Shown here: positions 33,756 to 41,354 of the stretch, one piece after another | How the letters are laid out: each line of letters opens with the position of its first letter | How positions within the stretch are numbered: the first letter of the stretch is position 1 | From: Micavibrio sp. UBA6929 | Lineage (GTDB): Bacteria > Pseudomonadota > Alphaproteobacteria > Micavibrionales > Micavibrionaceae | Direction of reading: 5' to 3' | DNA: 64,000 nucleotides | Assembly: GCA_002448815.1 (NCBI GenBank) | Contig: DKAJ01000012.1 | Coordinates: forward strand, 242,039 to 306,038 | Notes under the pieces: model-generated | What the model was told of the DNA's origin: nothing | Databases searched by the model: none | The model's input: the letters and a program-made list of their open reading frames with translations, nothing else | Program-made: the position numbers and the translations under genes

Positions 33756-34313
33756 TTAAAAAGACTTTACTTCCTGCGGGGTCACAATCCAGTCTAACGC
33801 CTGATCATGAGCCTCGGTTAACAAGGGCGTATCTTTGCACTCTTGCTGCGCATAAGCAAGCCCAACCGCGCAAATAGGCTTTTGCGCGCGCAGATGCGCA
33901 AGCGTCACATCATAGTATCCACCGCCCTGCCCCAATCGTGCGCCATGCGCATCAAAGGCAAGCAACGGTACGATCACAACGTCTGGCACCAACCGCGCAG
34001 CATCTGCAGGCTCTTTGATGCCGAAGGACCCAACGCGCATCGCACTATCGTTCCCATACGGCGCAAACGACAACAAGCGTGAGCCGCGCTCTACAACAGG
34101 AAGCGCACATCGATACCCACGGCGCAATGCCTCACCCAGAATAACGCGCACATCACATTCACCCGCTGCAGGCCAATAGCCCGCAATTAAATCCGTTGAT
34201 TTCAAAGGAAGCGCCTCAAAGAAATGAGCAATCAAACGCTCACGATCATCCATCGACAAACTTAAACCGCGGCGAAGCCTGCGCATATCTTGGCGAAGTT
34301 GCTGTTTATCCAT
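33756..34313 (-). CDS. ygfA: 5-formyltetrahydrofolate cyclo-ligase
   Basis: This enzyme converts 5-formyl-THF to 5,10-methenyl-THF with ATP. The family motifs 'IVPLLAFDAHGARLGQGGGYYD' and a basic N-terminus 'MDKQQLRQDMRRLRRGLS' are clear. The open frame continues upstream to 34427, but that part runs through the 6S RNA gene, so the ATG at 34313 is the start (185 residues). The 6S RNA-ygfA link is conserved across proteobacteria. Confidence 0.94.
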   Translation of the reverse strand: MDKQQLRQDMRRLRRGLSLSMDDRERLIAHFFEALPLKSTDLIAGYWPAAGECDVRVILGEALRRGYRCALPVVERGSRLLSFAPYGNDSAMRVGSFGIKEPADAARLVPDVVIVPLLAFDAHGARLGQGGGYYDVTLAHLRAQKPICAVGLAYAQQECKDTPLLTEAHDQALDWIVTPQEVKSF

Positions 34314-34339
34314 ACAATCCCCACTAAAGAAAAAAGAAA

Positions 34340-34522
34340 AGGAAGCCGCGCTGGTCGTGTACATATGAATCCGCACGTGACCCTGGACTACCAGGTGGGC
34401 GCCGTGATGCCAAGAACCCCAATGCAAAGAGAGTGGTTAAAGGCAGGGACAGCTCCCTATGCGAAAAGCATCGGTCCCTGGGATTTCTATCTGTGTATCA
34501 CGGATCCGCGCAGCAACCAGCC
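34340..34522 (-). ncRNA. ssrS: 6S RNA
   Basis: The minus strand between zapA and the cyclo-ligase gene encodes about 183 bases that fit 6S RNA by position and shape. The ends pair (GCTGGT near 34517 with ACCAGC at 34355-34350). The RNA has a long interrupted stem and a central open region with 'CCACTCTC', and an apical arm with GGGACCGATGC...GGGAGCTGTCCC-type pairing. A -10-like TATATA lies just upstream (34526-34531). 6S RNA binds sigma-70 RNA polymerase in stationary phase. zapA-ssrS-ygfA is the standard order. Exact ends are estimated. Confidence 0.85.
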
Positions 34523-34559
34523 CCTTATATAAGGCCTACAGAATAAAAAGAAAAGAAAA

Positions 34560-34901
34560 TTAAATGCGTTTAATGCGGTCGCTTACCATCGTAATGCGGT
34601 TCGCAAGTGAGTGAAGCGTTTCGCTGATCGCGGCTTCGTCAACCAATGCTTGACCATTACCATCAGTGCCCAGCATCTCATCGGCAATCTTCAAATTATC
34701 GCGCAGTTCAAAAATTTCATCTGTCAAAATCAATGATGTCAAAACCAATAAGTGGTTTTCACTGGTCGCCGCACCTGATGAAGCAATGCTTTGCAGGCGG
34801 CTATCGATATAAGATGCCAATTCTGCAATGCGCCCTTCTTGCCCATCATCACACAAGATCGGATAATCACGGCCATTAATTTTCAGGTTCACTTCACCCA
34901 T
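34560..34901 (-). CDS. zapA: Cell division protein ZapA
   Basis: ZapA cross-links FtsZ filaments at the Z-ring. The 113-residue protein begins with the beta part 'EVNLKINGRDYPILCDDGQE' and continues in a long coiled helix ('HLLVLTSLILTDEIFELRDN'). It is followed by the 6S RNA and preceded, seven bases upstream, by a small coiled-coil gene, the usual alphaproteobacterial arrangement. Confidence 0.93.
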   Translation of the reverse strand: MGEVNLKINGRDYPILCDDGQEGRIAELASYIDSRLQSIASSGAATSENHLLVLTSLILTDEIFELRDNLKIADEMLGTDGNGQALVDEAAISETLHSLANRITMVSDRIKRI

Positions 34902-34908
34902 GGATACC

Positions 34909-35130
34909 CTATGCTTCCTCTAACATGTTTTCAACATGGTTAATCATCGCATCAAGGCTCTTCACAACTGCCTGTTTTGTTTCAGGAAACATATCGCCCT
35001 GCGCGCCTGACGCATTCACTTCCAAAGACATTGATGCCTCTTCCAAATCGCCAATGGCGCGGTCTAAATGCTCTAACGCTTTTCTAATCTTGCTCATAAT
35101 TTTTATATATTTTCCGTCTATTTCAGACAA
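34909..35130 (-). CDS. Small coiled-coil protein next to zapA (DUF4164-like)
   Basis: A short acidic helical protein, 73 residues from TTG 35130 or 62 from the ATG at 35097. 'KIRKALEHLDRAIGDLEEAS' and 'VKSLDAMINHVENMLEEA' make two heptad-type helices. Alphaproteobacteria carry a small DUF4164-type gene in this place between tkt and zapA; a ZapB-like role beside ZapA is a guess from position and shape. The ribosome sites of both starts are weak, so the start is open. Confidence 0.7.
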   Translation of the reverse strand: MSEIDGKYIKIMSKIRKALEHLDRAIGDLEEASMSLEVNASGAQGDMFPETKQAVVKSLDAMINHVENMLEEA

Positions 35131-35142
35131 CTATCATGATAG
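35131..35142. promoter_or_regulatory. Perfect 12-base palindrome between the zapA operon and tkt
   Basis: CTATCATGATAG is its own reverse complement. It lies immediately upstream of the minus-strand small coiled-coil gene; on that strand TATCAT could be the -10 (with TTGGTT 18 bases before), so a dimeric regulator bound here could control zapA-6S, and perhaps the divergent tkt. Seen directly; role inferred. Confidence 0.4.
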
Positions 35143-35307
35143 GTCAAACGGAAACTAGCAACCAAGCGCGCAAACGGTCAAGCGATTTGGATAATTTTTG
35201 AAGAAGAAATAACAAGAAATCTTGACCTCACGGCCTAACCGCTGCATTGTAGCGCCAAGTTTTATTATAGAATTTTGACGATACGATAGATAGGGTTCAC
35301 AAAAGCC

Positions 35308-37317
35308 ATGACACAAGCTCAGCTCGCCGAAAACGGCGCAACACTTCCAGACAATATTAAAGACATGGCAAACGCCGTGCGCGCCTTGGCAATGGACGCG
35401 GTGCAAAAGGCAAATTCAGGCCACCCAGGTATGCCAATGGGCATGGCCGATGTTGCGGCGGTCTTGTGGGCGCGTCACCTTAAATTTGATCCCTCTGCGC
35501 CGCAGTGGGCAGATCGCGATCGCTTTGTTCTTTCTGGCGGCCACGGATCAATGTTGCTTTACGCGGTGAACTACTTGCTTGGCTACGAAGAGATTTCACT
35601 CGATGACATTAAAAACTTCCGCCAGCTCCACTCGATCACGGCTGGCCACCCAGAGGTTGAGCCTTCAGCCGGCATCGAAACAACAACAGGGCCACTCGGC
35701 CAAGGTATCTCAACAGCCGTTGGCCTTGCACTGGGCGAGCGCATCATGAACGGCCGTTATGGTGATAAACTGGTTGATCACTATACATACGTTATGTGCG
35801 GCGATGGTGACCTGATGGAAGGCATCAGCCACGAAGCATGCTCAATGGCGGGCCACATGAAACTAGACCGCCTTGTCGTTCTATATGATGACAATGGCAT
35901 TTGCATTGACGGCTCGACCGACATGACCTTCAGCGACGACACAACCAAACGCTTTGAAAGCTATGGCTGGGACGTACAAACAATTGATGGCCACGATTAC
36001 GCCGCAATTGACGCCGCTATCGAAGCAGCGCAAAACACAGACACGCCAAGCCTAATTTGCTGCCGTACGCACATCGGTTACGGCGCACCAACCAAACAAG
36101 ACAAATCATCAGCGCACGGCGCGCCCCTTGGTGAAGATGAAATCGCTGGCGCACGTAAATTCCACGACTGGCCGCACGAGCCATTTGTTATTCCTGATGA
36201 TGTTCTGCAAAGCTGGCGCTGCCTAGGCGACACTGGCAAAGAAGAACATAATGAATGGCAAGAACGCTTACTGGAAAGCGACAAAAAAGACGCTTTCATC
36301 AAGGCCATCACTGGCGACATTAATGATGACGTTGCACCTCTCATCCAAGAACTTAAAGAAATGTTTGTAAACGACGTGCCAAAAATGGCAACGCGCGCAA
36401 CATCAGGTAAGGTTCTGGATAAATTGGTACCTGCGATTGAAAACCTTGTTGGCGGCTCAGCCGATCTGACAGGATCAAACAACACAAAGGCGTCTAACGA
36501 CATCGTCGAGGCAGGATCATACAACGGCCAATACGTTTATTACGGCGTGCGCGAACACGGCATGGCCGCAGCAATGAACGGCCTTGCACTGCATGGCGGC
36601 ATTGTTCCTTACGGCGGTACATTCCTTGTGTTCACAGATTACTGCCGCCCATCAATTCGCCTATCTGCCTTGATGGAGCAACGCGTTATCTACGTTATGA
36701 CGCACGATTCTATTGGTCTGGGTGAAGACGGCCCAACGCACCAACCGGTTGAGCATGTTGCATCCTTGCGCGCAATGCCAAACATCAATGTCTTCCGTCC
36801 ATGTGACGGCGTTGAAACGGCTGAAAGCTGGCAAATCGCCCTTGCAACGCAAAAAACGCCTTCAATTATGGCGCTCACACGTCAAGGCCTGCCAACATTA
36901 CGCGACGCAAACCCTGAAAACAAAACGGCACTGGGTGCATACATCCTGAAAGAAAATGCAGAAGACCCACAAGTGACACTTTTTGCGTCGGGTTCAGAAG
37001 TTGAAATTGCGCACAAAGCCTACGAAACACTCACAGCCGAAGGCATCACAGTGCGCCTAGTGTCTTGCCCATGTCTTGACCTATTCGCACAGCAAGATGC
37101 AGACTACATCCAAAAGCTCACCTGCAATAACAGCGTCAAAATCGCCGTCGAAGCAGGCGTACGCCAAGGGTGGGATGCATTAATTGGCGCACACGGCGCG
37201 TTCATCGGCATGAACAGCTTTGGCGCATCAGGCCCAATTGACGAGCTTTACAAGCATTTCGGCATCACCGCCGAAGCTATCGTTGAAAAGGCGAAGGCAA
37301 AGCTTGCAGCAAAATAA
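35308..37317 (+). CDS. tkt: Transketolase
   Basis: Transketolase links glycolysis and the pentose phosphate pathway using thiamine diphosphate. The 669-residue protein shows the N-terminal 'RALAMDAVQKANSGHPGMPMG', the TPP motif starting GDGDLMEG, the active-site histidine segment 'ATTGPLGQG', and 'FVFTDYCRPSIRLSALM' with 'DSIGLGEDGPTHQP' in the middle domain. The length is full. It is divergent from the zapA set; gap, pgk or fba are not next to it, since a tRNA follows. Confidence 0.97.
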   Translation: MTQAQLAENGATLPDNIKDMANAVRALAMDAVQKANSGHPGMPMGMADVAAVLWARHLKFDPSAPQWADRDRFVLSGGHGSMLLYAVNYLLGYEEISLDDIKNFRQLHSITAGHPEVEPSAGIETTTGPLGQGISTAVGLALGERIMNGRYGDKLVDHYTYVMCGDGDLMEGISHEACSMAGHMKLDRLVVLYDDNGICIDGSTDMTFSDDTTKRFESYGWDVQTIDGHDYAAIDAAIEAAQNTDTPSLICCRTHIGYGAPTKQDKSSAHGAPLGEDEIAGARKFHDWPHEPFVIPDDVLQSWRCLGDTGKEEHNEWQERLLESDKKDAFIKAITGDINDDVAPLIQELKEMFVNDVPKMATRATSGKVLDKLVPAIENLVGGSADLTGSNNTKASNDIVEAGSYNGQYVYYGVREHGMAAAMNGLALHGGIVPYGGTFLVFTDYCRPSIRLSALMEQRVIYVMTHDSIGLGEDGPTHQPVEHVASLRAMPNINVFRPCDGVETAESWQIALATQKTPSIMALTRQGLPTLRDANPENKTALGAYILKENAEDPQVTLFASGSEVEIAHKAYETLTAEGITVRLVSCPCLDLFAQQDADYIQKLTCNNSVKIAVEAGVRQGWDALIGAHGAFIGMNSFGASGPIDELYKHFGITAEAIVEKAKAKLAAK

Positions 37318-37327
37318 ATAACACCCA

Positions 37328-37356
37328 GCTGGCGCAGTGCACTAAATTGCGCCGGC
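37328..37356 (+). terminator. Possible terminator hairpin after tkt
   Basis: GCTGGCGCA (37328-37336) and TGCGCCGGC (37348-37356) form nine pairs, one of them G-U, eleven bases after the tkt stop. The following bases CCATTT are not a proper T-run, so termination would be weak or factor-dependent. Confidence 0.4.
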
Positions 37357-37443
37357 CCATTTCTGATGAATAAATCCGCATAAAACAGCAAAAAACACTT
37401 GAAGTCATACGTCAATCAACGTAAAAAACGACATCTATCAAGT

Positions 37444-37518
37444 GGGCGGTTAGCTCAGCGGGAGAGCACTACGTTGACATCGTAGGGGTCACTGGTTCGA
37501 TCCCAGTACCGCCCACCA
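37444..37518 (+). tRNA. tRNA-Val (anticodon GAC)
   Basis: The 75 bases fold as a full cloverleaf: acceptor GGGCGGT pairs with ACCGCCC, the anticodon loop in CTACG-TTGACAT-CGTAG gives GAC, and the T loop GGTTCGATCC is canonical. CCA is encoded at 37516-37518. It stands alone between tkt and the convergent ELM1-like gene. Confidence 0.96.
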
Positions 37519-37532
37519 TTTTCAAAAGATTC

Positions 37533-38519
37533 CTATAAATCAGGGCTATATGCATCCCATAATTTATCCGCCAATTGTTGGGTAATATTCGGCGCAATGA
37601 TGTCTTTTGTTGCGAACTGATCACACTGCAAAAAACTCCGAACAAAACCCGCTTGCTCTAATTGAGGAGATTGCGAACACGAAAAACTATGCACGCTTTT
37701 ACCAGCAAAAAGAGCCTCTGATAAAATAGAGCGGCTATCACCCCAGAGAATAGTATGTTCGGCGCGCGTTAAAAGTCCCAAATATGGATTAAACCCATCT
37801 TGAGTAAATGACCAGTTAAGGACATCAACGTTATGAAGCCCCGATTGCAACAAATGGCTTATAAGCGAGTCTTGCAGCTCAGCCTGTTTAGAGGGATCAT
37901 TACGGCGCGTTCCACAAATATAAATAGCGCCGCGCTCAACGCTGCCCAGCATACTGGCCATATGCTCGGAAAACACATCACATTCATTCTCATAGCCATA
38001 TCCAGAGCGCTGAAAGGCGGTCATAACAGATATAATCGTCGCGGCAGATAGCTCAGGGTGCTGTGCATCAAACAAGCGAGCCCCCTCATGCAAACGAGCA
38101 GCCGTCAAGTTATGCGCAACAAGCTCACCCTCTCCCAAGTAATCGATCGCTAAATCATCGTTGATGTCAGAGCAATAGGATACACTTGATGGGTTAACAC
38201 CCGCCTCGAATAAGGCAAGATCACAATTATACCCCATAACCATTACAGGTTTTGCGTTCTTTTCTTTGAGAAAGCGCCCAAGCTTTACATGATACGATTG
38301 CAACGACAAATCTGGGTAGAGAACATCTAATACATTACGATCTGCATACAAGACATCAACCCCATGAGAGCGCCCCATAGCCTCGGCCAAGCCCTTACGC
38401 CCACTTGCATCGCCGCGCGCGGGGGCATCACATTCGTGATTAACCAGAATAACCGGCTTTTTCTGGTGATCTTGAAATGCTTTTTTCAACATAACGCTTG
38501 ATACACAACAACGGAACAT
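37533..38519 (-). CDS. ELM1-like (DUF1022-type) putative glycosyltransferase
   Basis: A soluble protein of about 328 residues from ATG 38519; TTG 38531 and ATG 38492 are other possible starts. The C-terminal half has 'EHTILWGDSRSILSEALFAGKSVHSF', which resembles the donor-binding segment of ELM1/DUF1022 proteins, and 'GAIYICGTRRNDPSKQAELQDSL' fits the strand and helix before it. These proteins have a GT-B-like fold and are found in alphaproteobacteria and mitochondria-derived lineages; the activity is not established. It ends 15 bases from tRNA-Val and follows tRNA-Arg closely. Family assignment is moderate. Confidence 0.6.
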   Translation of the reverse strand: MFRCCVSSVMLKKAFQDHQKKPVILVNHECDAPARGDASGRKGLAEAMGRSHGVDVLYADRNVLDVLYPDLSLQSYHVKLGRFLKEKNAKPVMVMGYNCDLALFEAGVNPSSVSYCSDINDDLAIDYLGEGELVAHNLTAARLHEGARLFDAQHPELSAATIISVMTAFQRSGYGYENECDVFSEHMASMLGSVERGAIYICGTRRNDPSKQAELQDSLISHLLQSGLHNVDVLNWSFTQDGFNPYLGLLTRAEHTILWGDSRSILSEALFAGKSVHSFSCSQSPQLEQAGFVRSFLQCDQFATKDIIAPNITQQLADKLWDAYSPDL

Positions 38520-38556
38520 TATGTCAAACAAAAGCAGTTGTAACAGAATATAAAAA

Positions 38557-38633
38557 TGGCGATCCCGGCAGGACTCGAACCTGCAACCTATTGATTAGAA
38601 GTCAATTGCTCTATCCAGTTGAGCTACGGGACC
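38557..38633 (-). tRNA. tRNA-Arg (anticodon TCT)
   Basis: On the minus strand 77 bases make a cloverleaf with acceptor GGTCCCG / CGGGATC, anticodon arm TTGACTTCTAATCAA giving TCT, and T loop GGTTCGAGTCC. The CCA end is encoded. It lies between the NDUFS4-like gene and the ELM1-like gene on the same strand. Confidence 0.95.
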
Positions 38634-38685
38634 TAAATGAATATTGAGGTTTTTATAAGGTAAACTAAGCGCAAATAGCAAATAC

Positions 38686-38991
38686 TTATTTTGCGCTCTC
38701 TTCGAAAGGAACAAACTTGAAATTATCAGTATAGTTACGCGGACGTACCTTACGCGCAGAAGATGTTTTTACAAAATATGCCAAACCATTATCGTCTGCA
38801 AACTTTTGTGCTTTTTCAAGGCTATCAAACTTAAGGCTGACCTGCCCTGTTGTGCTATCCGACGACGTCCAGCCATTAAGTGGCTCGGGCGCACGTTTAA
38901 TATCCTCGGCATATTCCAAAACCCAGACGTCGGTCTTACCGCGGCCTGATTGCATCACATTTTTTGCTGGCTGATAAATAATTGCTTTCAT
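38686..38991 (-). CDS. NDUFS4-like complex I accessory subunit (ETC complex I family)
   Basis: A 101-residue protein of the ETC_C1/NDUFS4 family, an 18-kDa-type accessory subunit of NADH:ubiquinone oxidoreductase found in alphaproteobacteria and mitochondria. 'MKAIIYQPAKNVMQSGR', 'WVLEYAED', 'PLNGWTSSDSTTGQVSLKF' and the ending 'RKVRPRNYTDNFKF' are the family pattern. The main nuo operon is elsewhere. It starts nine bases after nrsF and could be read from that transcript. Confidence 0.93.
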   Translation of the reverse strand: MKAIIYQPAKNVMQSGRGKTDVWVLEYAEDIKRAPEPLNGWTSSDSTTGQVSLKFDSLEKAQKFADDNGLAYFVKTSSARKVRPRNYTDNFKFVPFEESAK

Positions 38992-39000
38992 TCTTGAATT

Positions 39001-39630
39001 TTACCACCGTAAAAACCGCTGCGCAAGCAGTCCTGACACAAACCCGATAAAAATATACGGCAAAATATGATAGATCACCGTATGCAGCGCCGCATCATCA
39101 GGGCACGTCAGGCGAAGTGCTATATACCCCATGCTCGAAACACTTAAAATCCCCATACCAAGCAACAGCTTGGGCTGCGTACTTGCCCCCTTAGATGCCA
39201 TATATGTCAGCGCACCAATCGGCACCACAAAAAACGCTAACGACTTCGCAACGCATTCGTGCCATTGCAAGTGCGCATGCGCAATCGGCTCAGGTGACAA
39301 AATAAACATCGCCAACAACAAAGCACTCAACAGCGCCAGCAACAAAAAAGCACCGCGCACTGGCCAGCGTCGACCATACCCATCAGGCGCGCACAAACAA
39401 AACGCCGCATAACCAGACACAAACGCCATCAATAACGCTAAAACAAACTCAACCACCATCACAGGGCTTTGCATCAGATCAAACAGATCCGCGCGAAAAT
39501 GAATCACGCTTGCGATAACCAGCATATAAATCACTACACCAAGCATCCACACACTCATCCTACGGGATGGCGCGATCAATGGTCGCACAGGCTTTAATTC
39601 AGCGCCAAGCTTATCAATCAAATCATCCAT
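39001..39630 (-). CDS. nrsF: NrsF-family anti-sigma factor (DUF1109)
   Basis: A 209-residue protein with six membrane segments and a short cytoplasmic N-terminus, the shape of NrsF anti-sigma factors. The family's periplasm-facing cysteines have candidates in 'AFCLCAPDGYG' and 'LTCPDDAAL'; in Caulobacter such cysteines are needed for metal and oxidative sensing. It overlaps the ECF sigma gene by eight bases, the expected pairing. It should hold the sigma factor at the membrane until stress. Confidence 0.88.
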   Translation of the reverse strand: MDDLIDKLGAELKPVRPLIAPSRRMSVWMLGVVIYMLVIASVIHFRADLFDLMQSPVMVVEFVLALLMAFVSGYAAFCLCAPDGYGRRWPVRGAFLLLALLSALLLAMFILSPEPIAHAHLQWHECVAKSLAFFVVPIGALTYMASKGASTQPKLLLGMGILSVSSMGYIALRLTCPDDAALHTVIYHILPYIFIGFVSGLLAQRFLRW

Positions 39631-40195
39631 CTAGGCCGCCTTCCTTTAATTTCTGAATCGTACGGTGTACAGACACTTTAACCGCGCTAACACTCATATC
39701 CATTTTTTCCGCCACCTCTTTGGCCGTAAATCCTTCAATGCGCATCATTGTAAAAACGGTGCGCTGCTTATCGGACAAAGCCCCTAAAGCAGCTTCTATA
39801 TCCTTATATTCGCCTGCATGATGCGGTTTGGTTACATAAAGCGCACCATTTTCAGGGAGCGCATCTAATGAAACGGCTTCACGCTGCGCCTGTTTGTAAT
39901 ATCGGCGCAACAAGTCCGCCTTACGAAATTTCACAATCGACAGCAACCACGGCTTAAAAGGACGATCCGCACTATAGGTAGGCAAGGCCTTATGCACCGA
40001 CATCAAAACACTTTGCACAAGCTCATCAACCATATCTTCATTGGCCAAGGCTGGCGCGACAACACTGCGCACAAACGGCATAAGATCACTCAACAAACGA
40101 TGATACGCACGCGCATCGCCTTGCTGGGCTTTATGCGCCAAATCAGACCATTGTTTATCACGGGATGTTTTCAAAGATATTTCAGATAAGGGCAT
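39623..40195 (-). CDS. ECF sigma factor (SigF-type, partner of NrsF)
   Basis: A 190-residue ECF sigma-70 factor. Region 2 is 'LVQSVLMSVHKALPTYSADRPFKPWLLSI' in part, with the 'FRKADLLRR' helix, and region 4 is 'ALGALSDKQRTVFTMMRIEGFTAKEVAEKM' then 'SVSAVKVSVHRTIQKL'. It is coupled to nrsF, so it belongs to the SigF-NrsF stress group. Its ATG is 23 bases behind the 3' end of tRNA-Pro on the same strand, which leaves no normal room for its own promoter. Confidence 0.92.
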   Translation of the reverse strand: MPLSEISLKTSRDKQWSDLAHKAQQGDARAYHRLLSDLMPFVRSVVAPALANEDMVDELVQSVLMSVHKALPTYSADRPFKPWLLSIVKFRKADLLRRYYKQAQREAVSLDALPENGALYVTKPHHAGEYKDIEAALGALSDKQRTVFTMMRIEGFTAKEVAEKMDMSVSAVKVSVHRTIQKLKEGGLDG

Positions 40196-40218
40196 AGGGT
40201 GTCATCCTTATCCGATAG

Positions 40219-40295
40219 TGGTCGGAGCGGAGGGATTCGAACCCCCGACCCACTGCTCCCAAAGCAGTTGCGCTACCAGGCTGCGCTACGCTCCG
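40219..40295 (-). tRNA. tRNA-Pro (anticodon TGG)
   Basis: The 77-base cloverleaf on the minus strand has acceptor CGGAGCG / CGCTCCG, anticodon arm ACTGC-TTTGGGA-GCAGT giving TGG, T loop GGTTCGAATCC, and an encoded CCA. DUF192-tRNA-Pro is a familiar alphaproteobacterial neighbourhood. Confidence 0.95.
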
Positions 40296-40344
40296 CCAAT
40301 CGGTGAAATGTTGTTTACATGATTGTATCATGCCTTGCAAGCAT

Positions 40345-40833
40345 TTAATCGCCCATATCATAAATGATTTTATCTCCTGCCTGAATGCCGTGTGCATCAA
40401 CCACGCCTGCATTGACCTCAAGCACCATAAAAACCAAATGTGACGGCGCAATGCGGCTTTCATCCATGGGTTTTGCGCCGCGGTGAATAGACCGAATAAC
40501 ACCATCGCGCCCCGCAAAAATCATATCCAGCGGTATCAGCGTATTTTTCATCCAAAACGCCACGCGCGACTCATACGGATATAAAAACAACATCCCCGAA
40601 TCCGTGGGCATATTCTGGCGATACATTAAACCTTGGGATAATTGTTCGGGCCGGGATGCAATTTCAATATCAAAATCAACCACCAAACCATCGGCTTTAT
40701 GAATAGACAGCGCCCCCTGTTCAAAAGATACCAGATCCTGAGAATGTGACGCAGGAAAAGACACATAAAGTACCGCACATAGCAGCAGCGCAAAAACAAA
40801 AAATGCCGCAGCAGATATCAGGCCTTTATTCAC
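40345..40833 (-). CDS. DUF192 domain protein, exported
   Basis: A 162-residue protein from GTG 40833 with an N-terminal membrane or signal segment (about 6-26). The DUF192 domain follows: 'IEIASRPEQLSQGLMYRQNMPTDSGMLFLY', 'VAFWMKNTLIPLDMIF', 'VLEVNAGVVDAHGIQAGD'. The function of DUF192 is not known; it is widespread and usually periplasmic. It overlaps the CBS gene by eight bases and precedes tRNA-Pro. Confidence 0.9.
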   Translation of the reverse strand: MNKGLISAAAFFVFALLLCAVLYVSFPASHSQDLVSFEQGALSIHKADGLVVDFDIEIASRPEQLSQGLMYRQNMPTDSGMLFLYPYESRVAFWMKNTLIPLDMIFAGRDGVIRSIHRGAKPMDESRIAPSHLVFMVLEVNAGVVDAHGIQAGDKIIYDMGD

Positions 40834-41281
40834 CTTGCATGCGCTCCAACTCTTCTAAAACGCTGCTCTGCGTCATATAGCCAAGCGGCTTTGAGGTTTG
40901 CTCATCCAAGACAACCACTGGCAAATTTTGATTGTCCGACAGCATCTTAATCCCTTCCCACAATGGGGTTTGCGGCAAGACACTTTGTGCTTTTAAATGT
41001 TTAAAATGTGAAACAGGCAGAGCATTCGCCTTCAACAATCGTTTCGCAATGCCGGGCGCCGCGCCAAGCGTAACATCATCACCGCCGGTCATATTCACCT
41101 GAACGGGCAAAATATTTTCAAACAAACTCGCCAGCGTAAAAAGTCCTGAAAACTGGCCATCGCCATCAACTAGCAACGCCGCCTCGCCCTTACTTTTCTT
41201 GAGCGCCTTCAGCGTTTTTTCAACCGTTTCATCCTCGGAAACGATCAATGTTTTTTTTACGACAGCAGCATGACAAGGCAT
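40826..41281 (-). CDS. CBS-domain pair protein
   Basis: A 151-residue soluble protein made of two CBS motifs: 'VEKTLKALKKSKGEAALLVDGDGQFSGLFTLAS' and, after a linker, 'LWEGIKMLSDNQNLPVVVLDEQ' with 'PLGYMTQSSVL'. Such Bateman modules bind adenosine nucleotides and regulate partners. No enzyme domain is attached. It overlaps the DUF192 start, so the pair is co-translated; the regulated target is unknown. Confidence 0.82.
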   Translation of the reverse strand: MPCHAAVVKKTLIVSEDETVEKTLKALKKSKGEAALLVDGDGQFSGLFTLASLFENILPVQVNMTGGDDVTLGAAPGIAKRLLKANALPVSHFKHLKAQSVLPQTPLWEGIKMLSDNQNLPVVVLDEQTSKPLGYMTQSSVLEELERMQGE

Positions 41282-41354
41282 AAAAGCGCCCTTTCTTCCA
41301 GTTCATTTCAGTGACATAAAGTGTGCAGAAAACAAATGCATTTGACAAGAGGCT

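Noticed and set aside
34314..34427. N-terminal extension of the 5-formyl-THF cyclo-ligase frame
   Set aside because: It runs through the 6S RNA and gives a composition unlike the family; the ATG at 34313 gives the normal start.
34290..34532. Plus-strand frame of 80 codons
   Set aside because: It lies opposite the 6S RNA gene and has no protein-like features.
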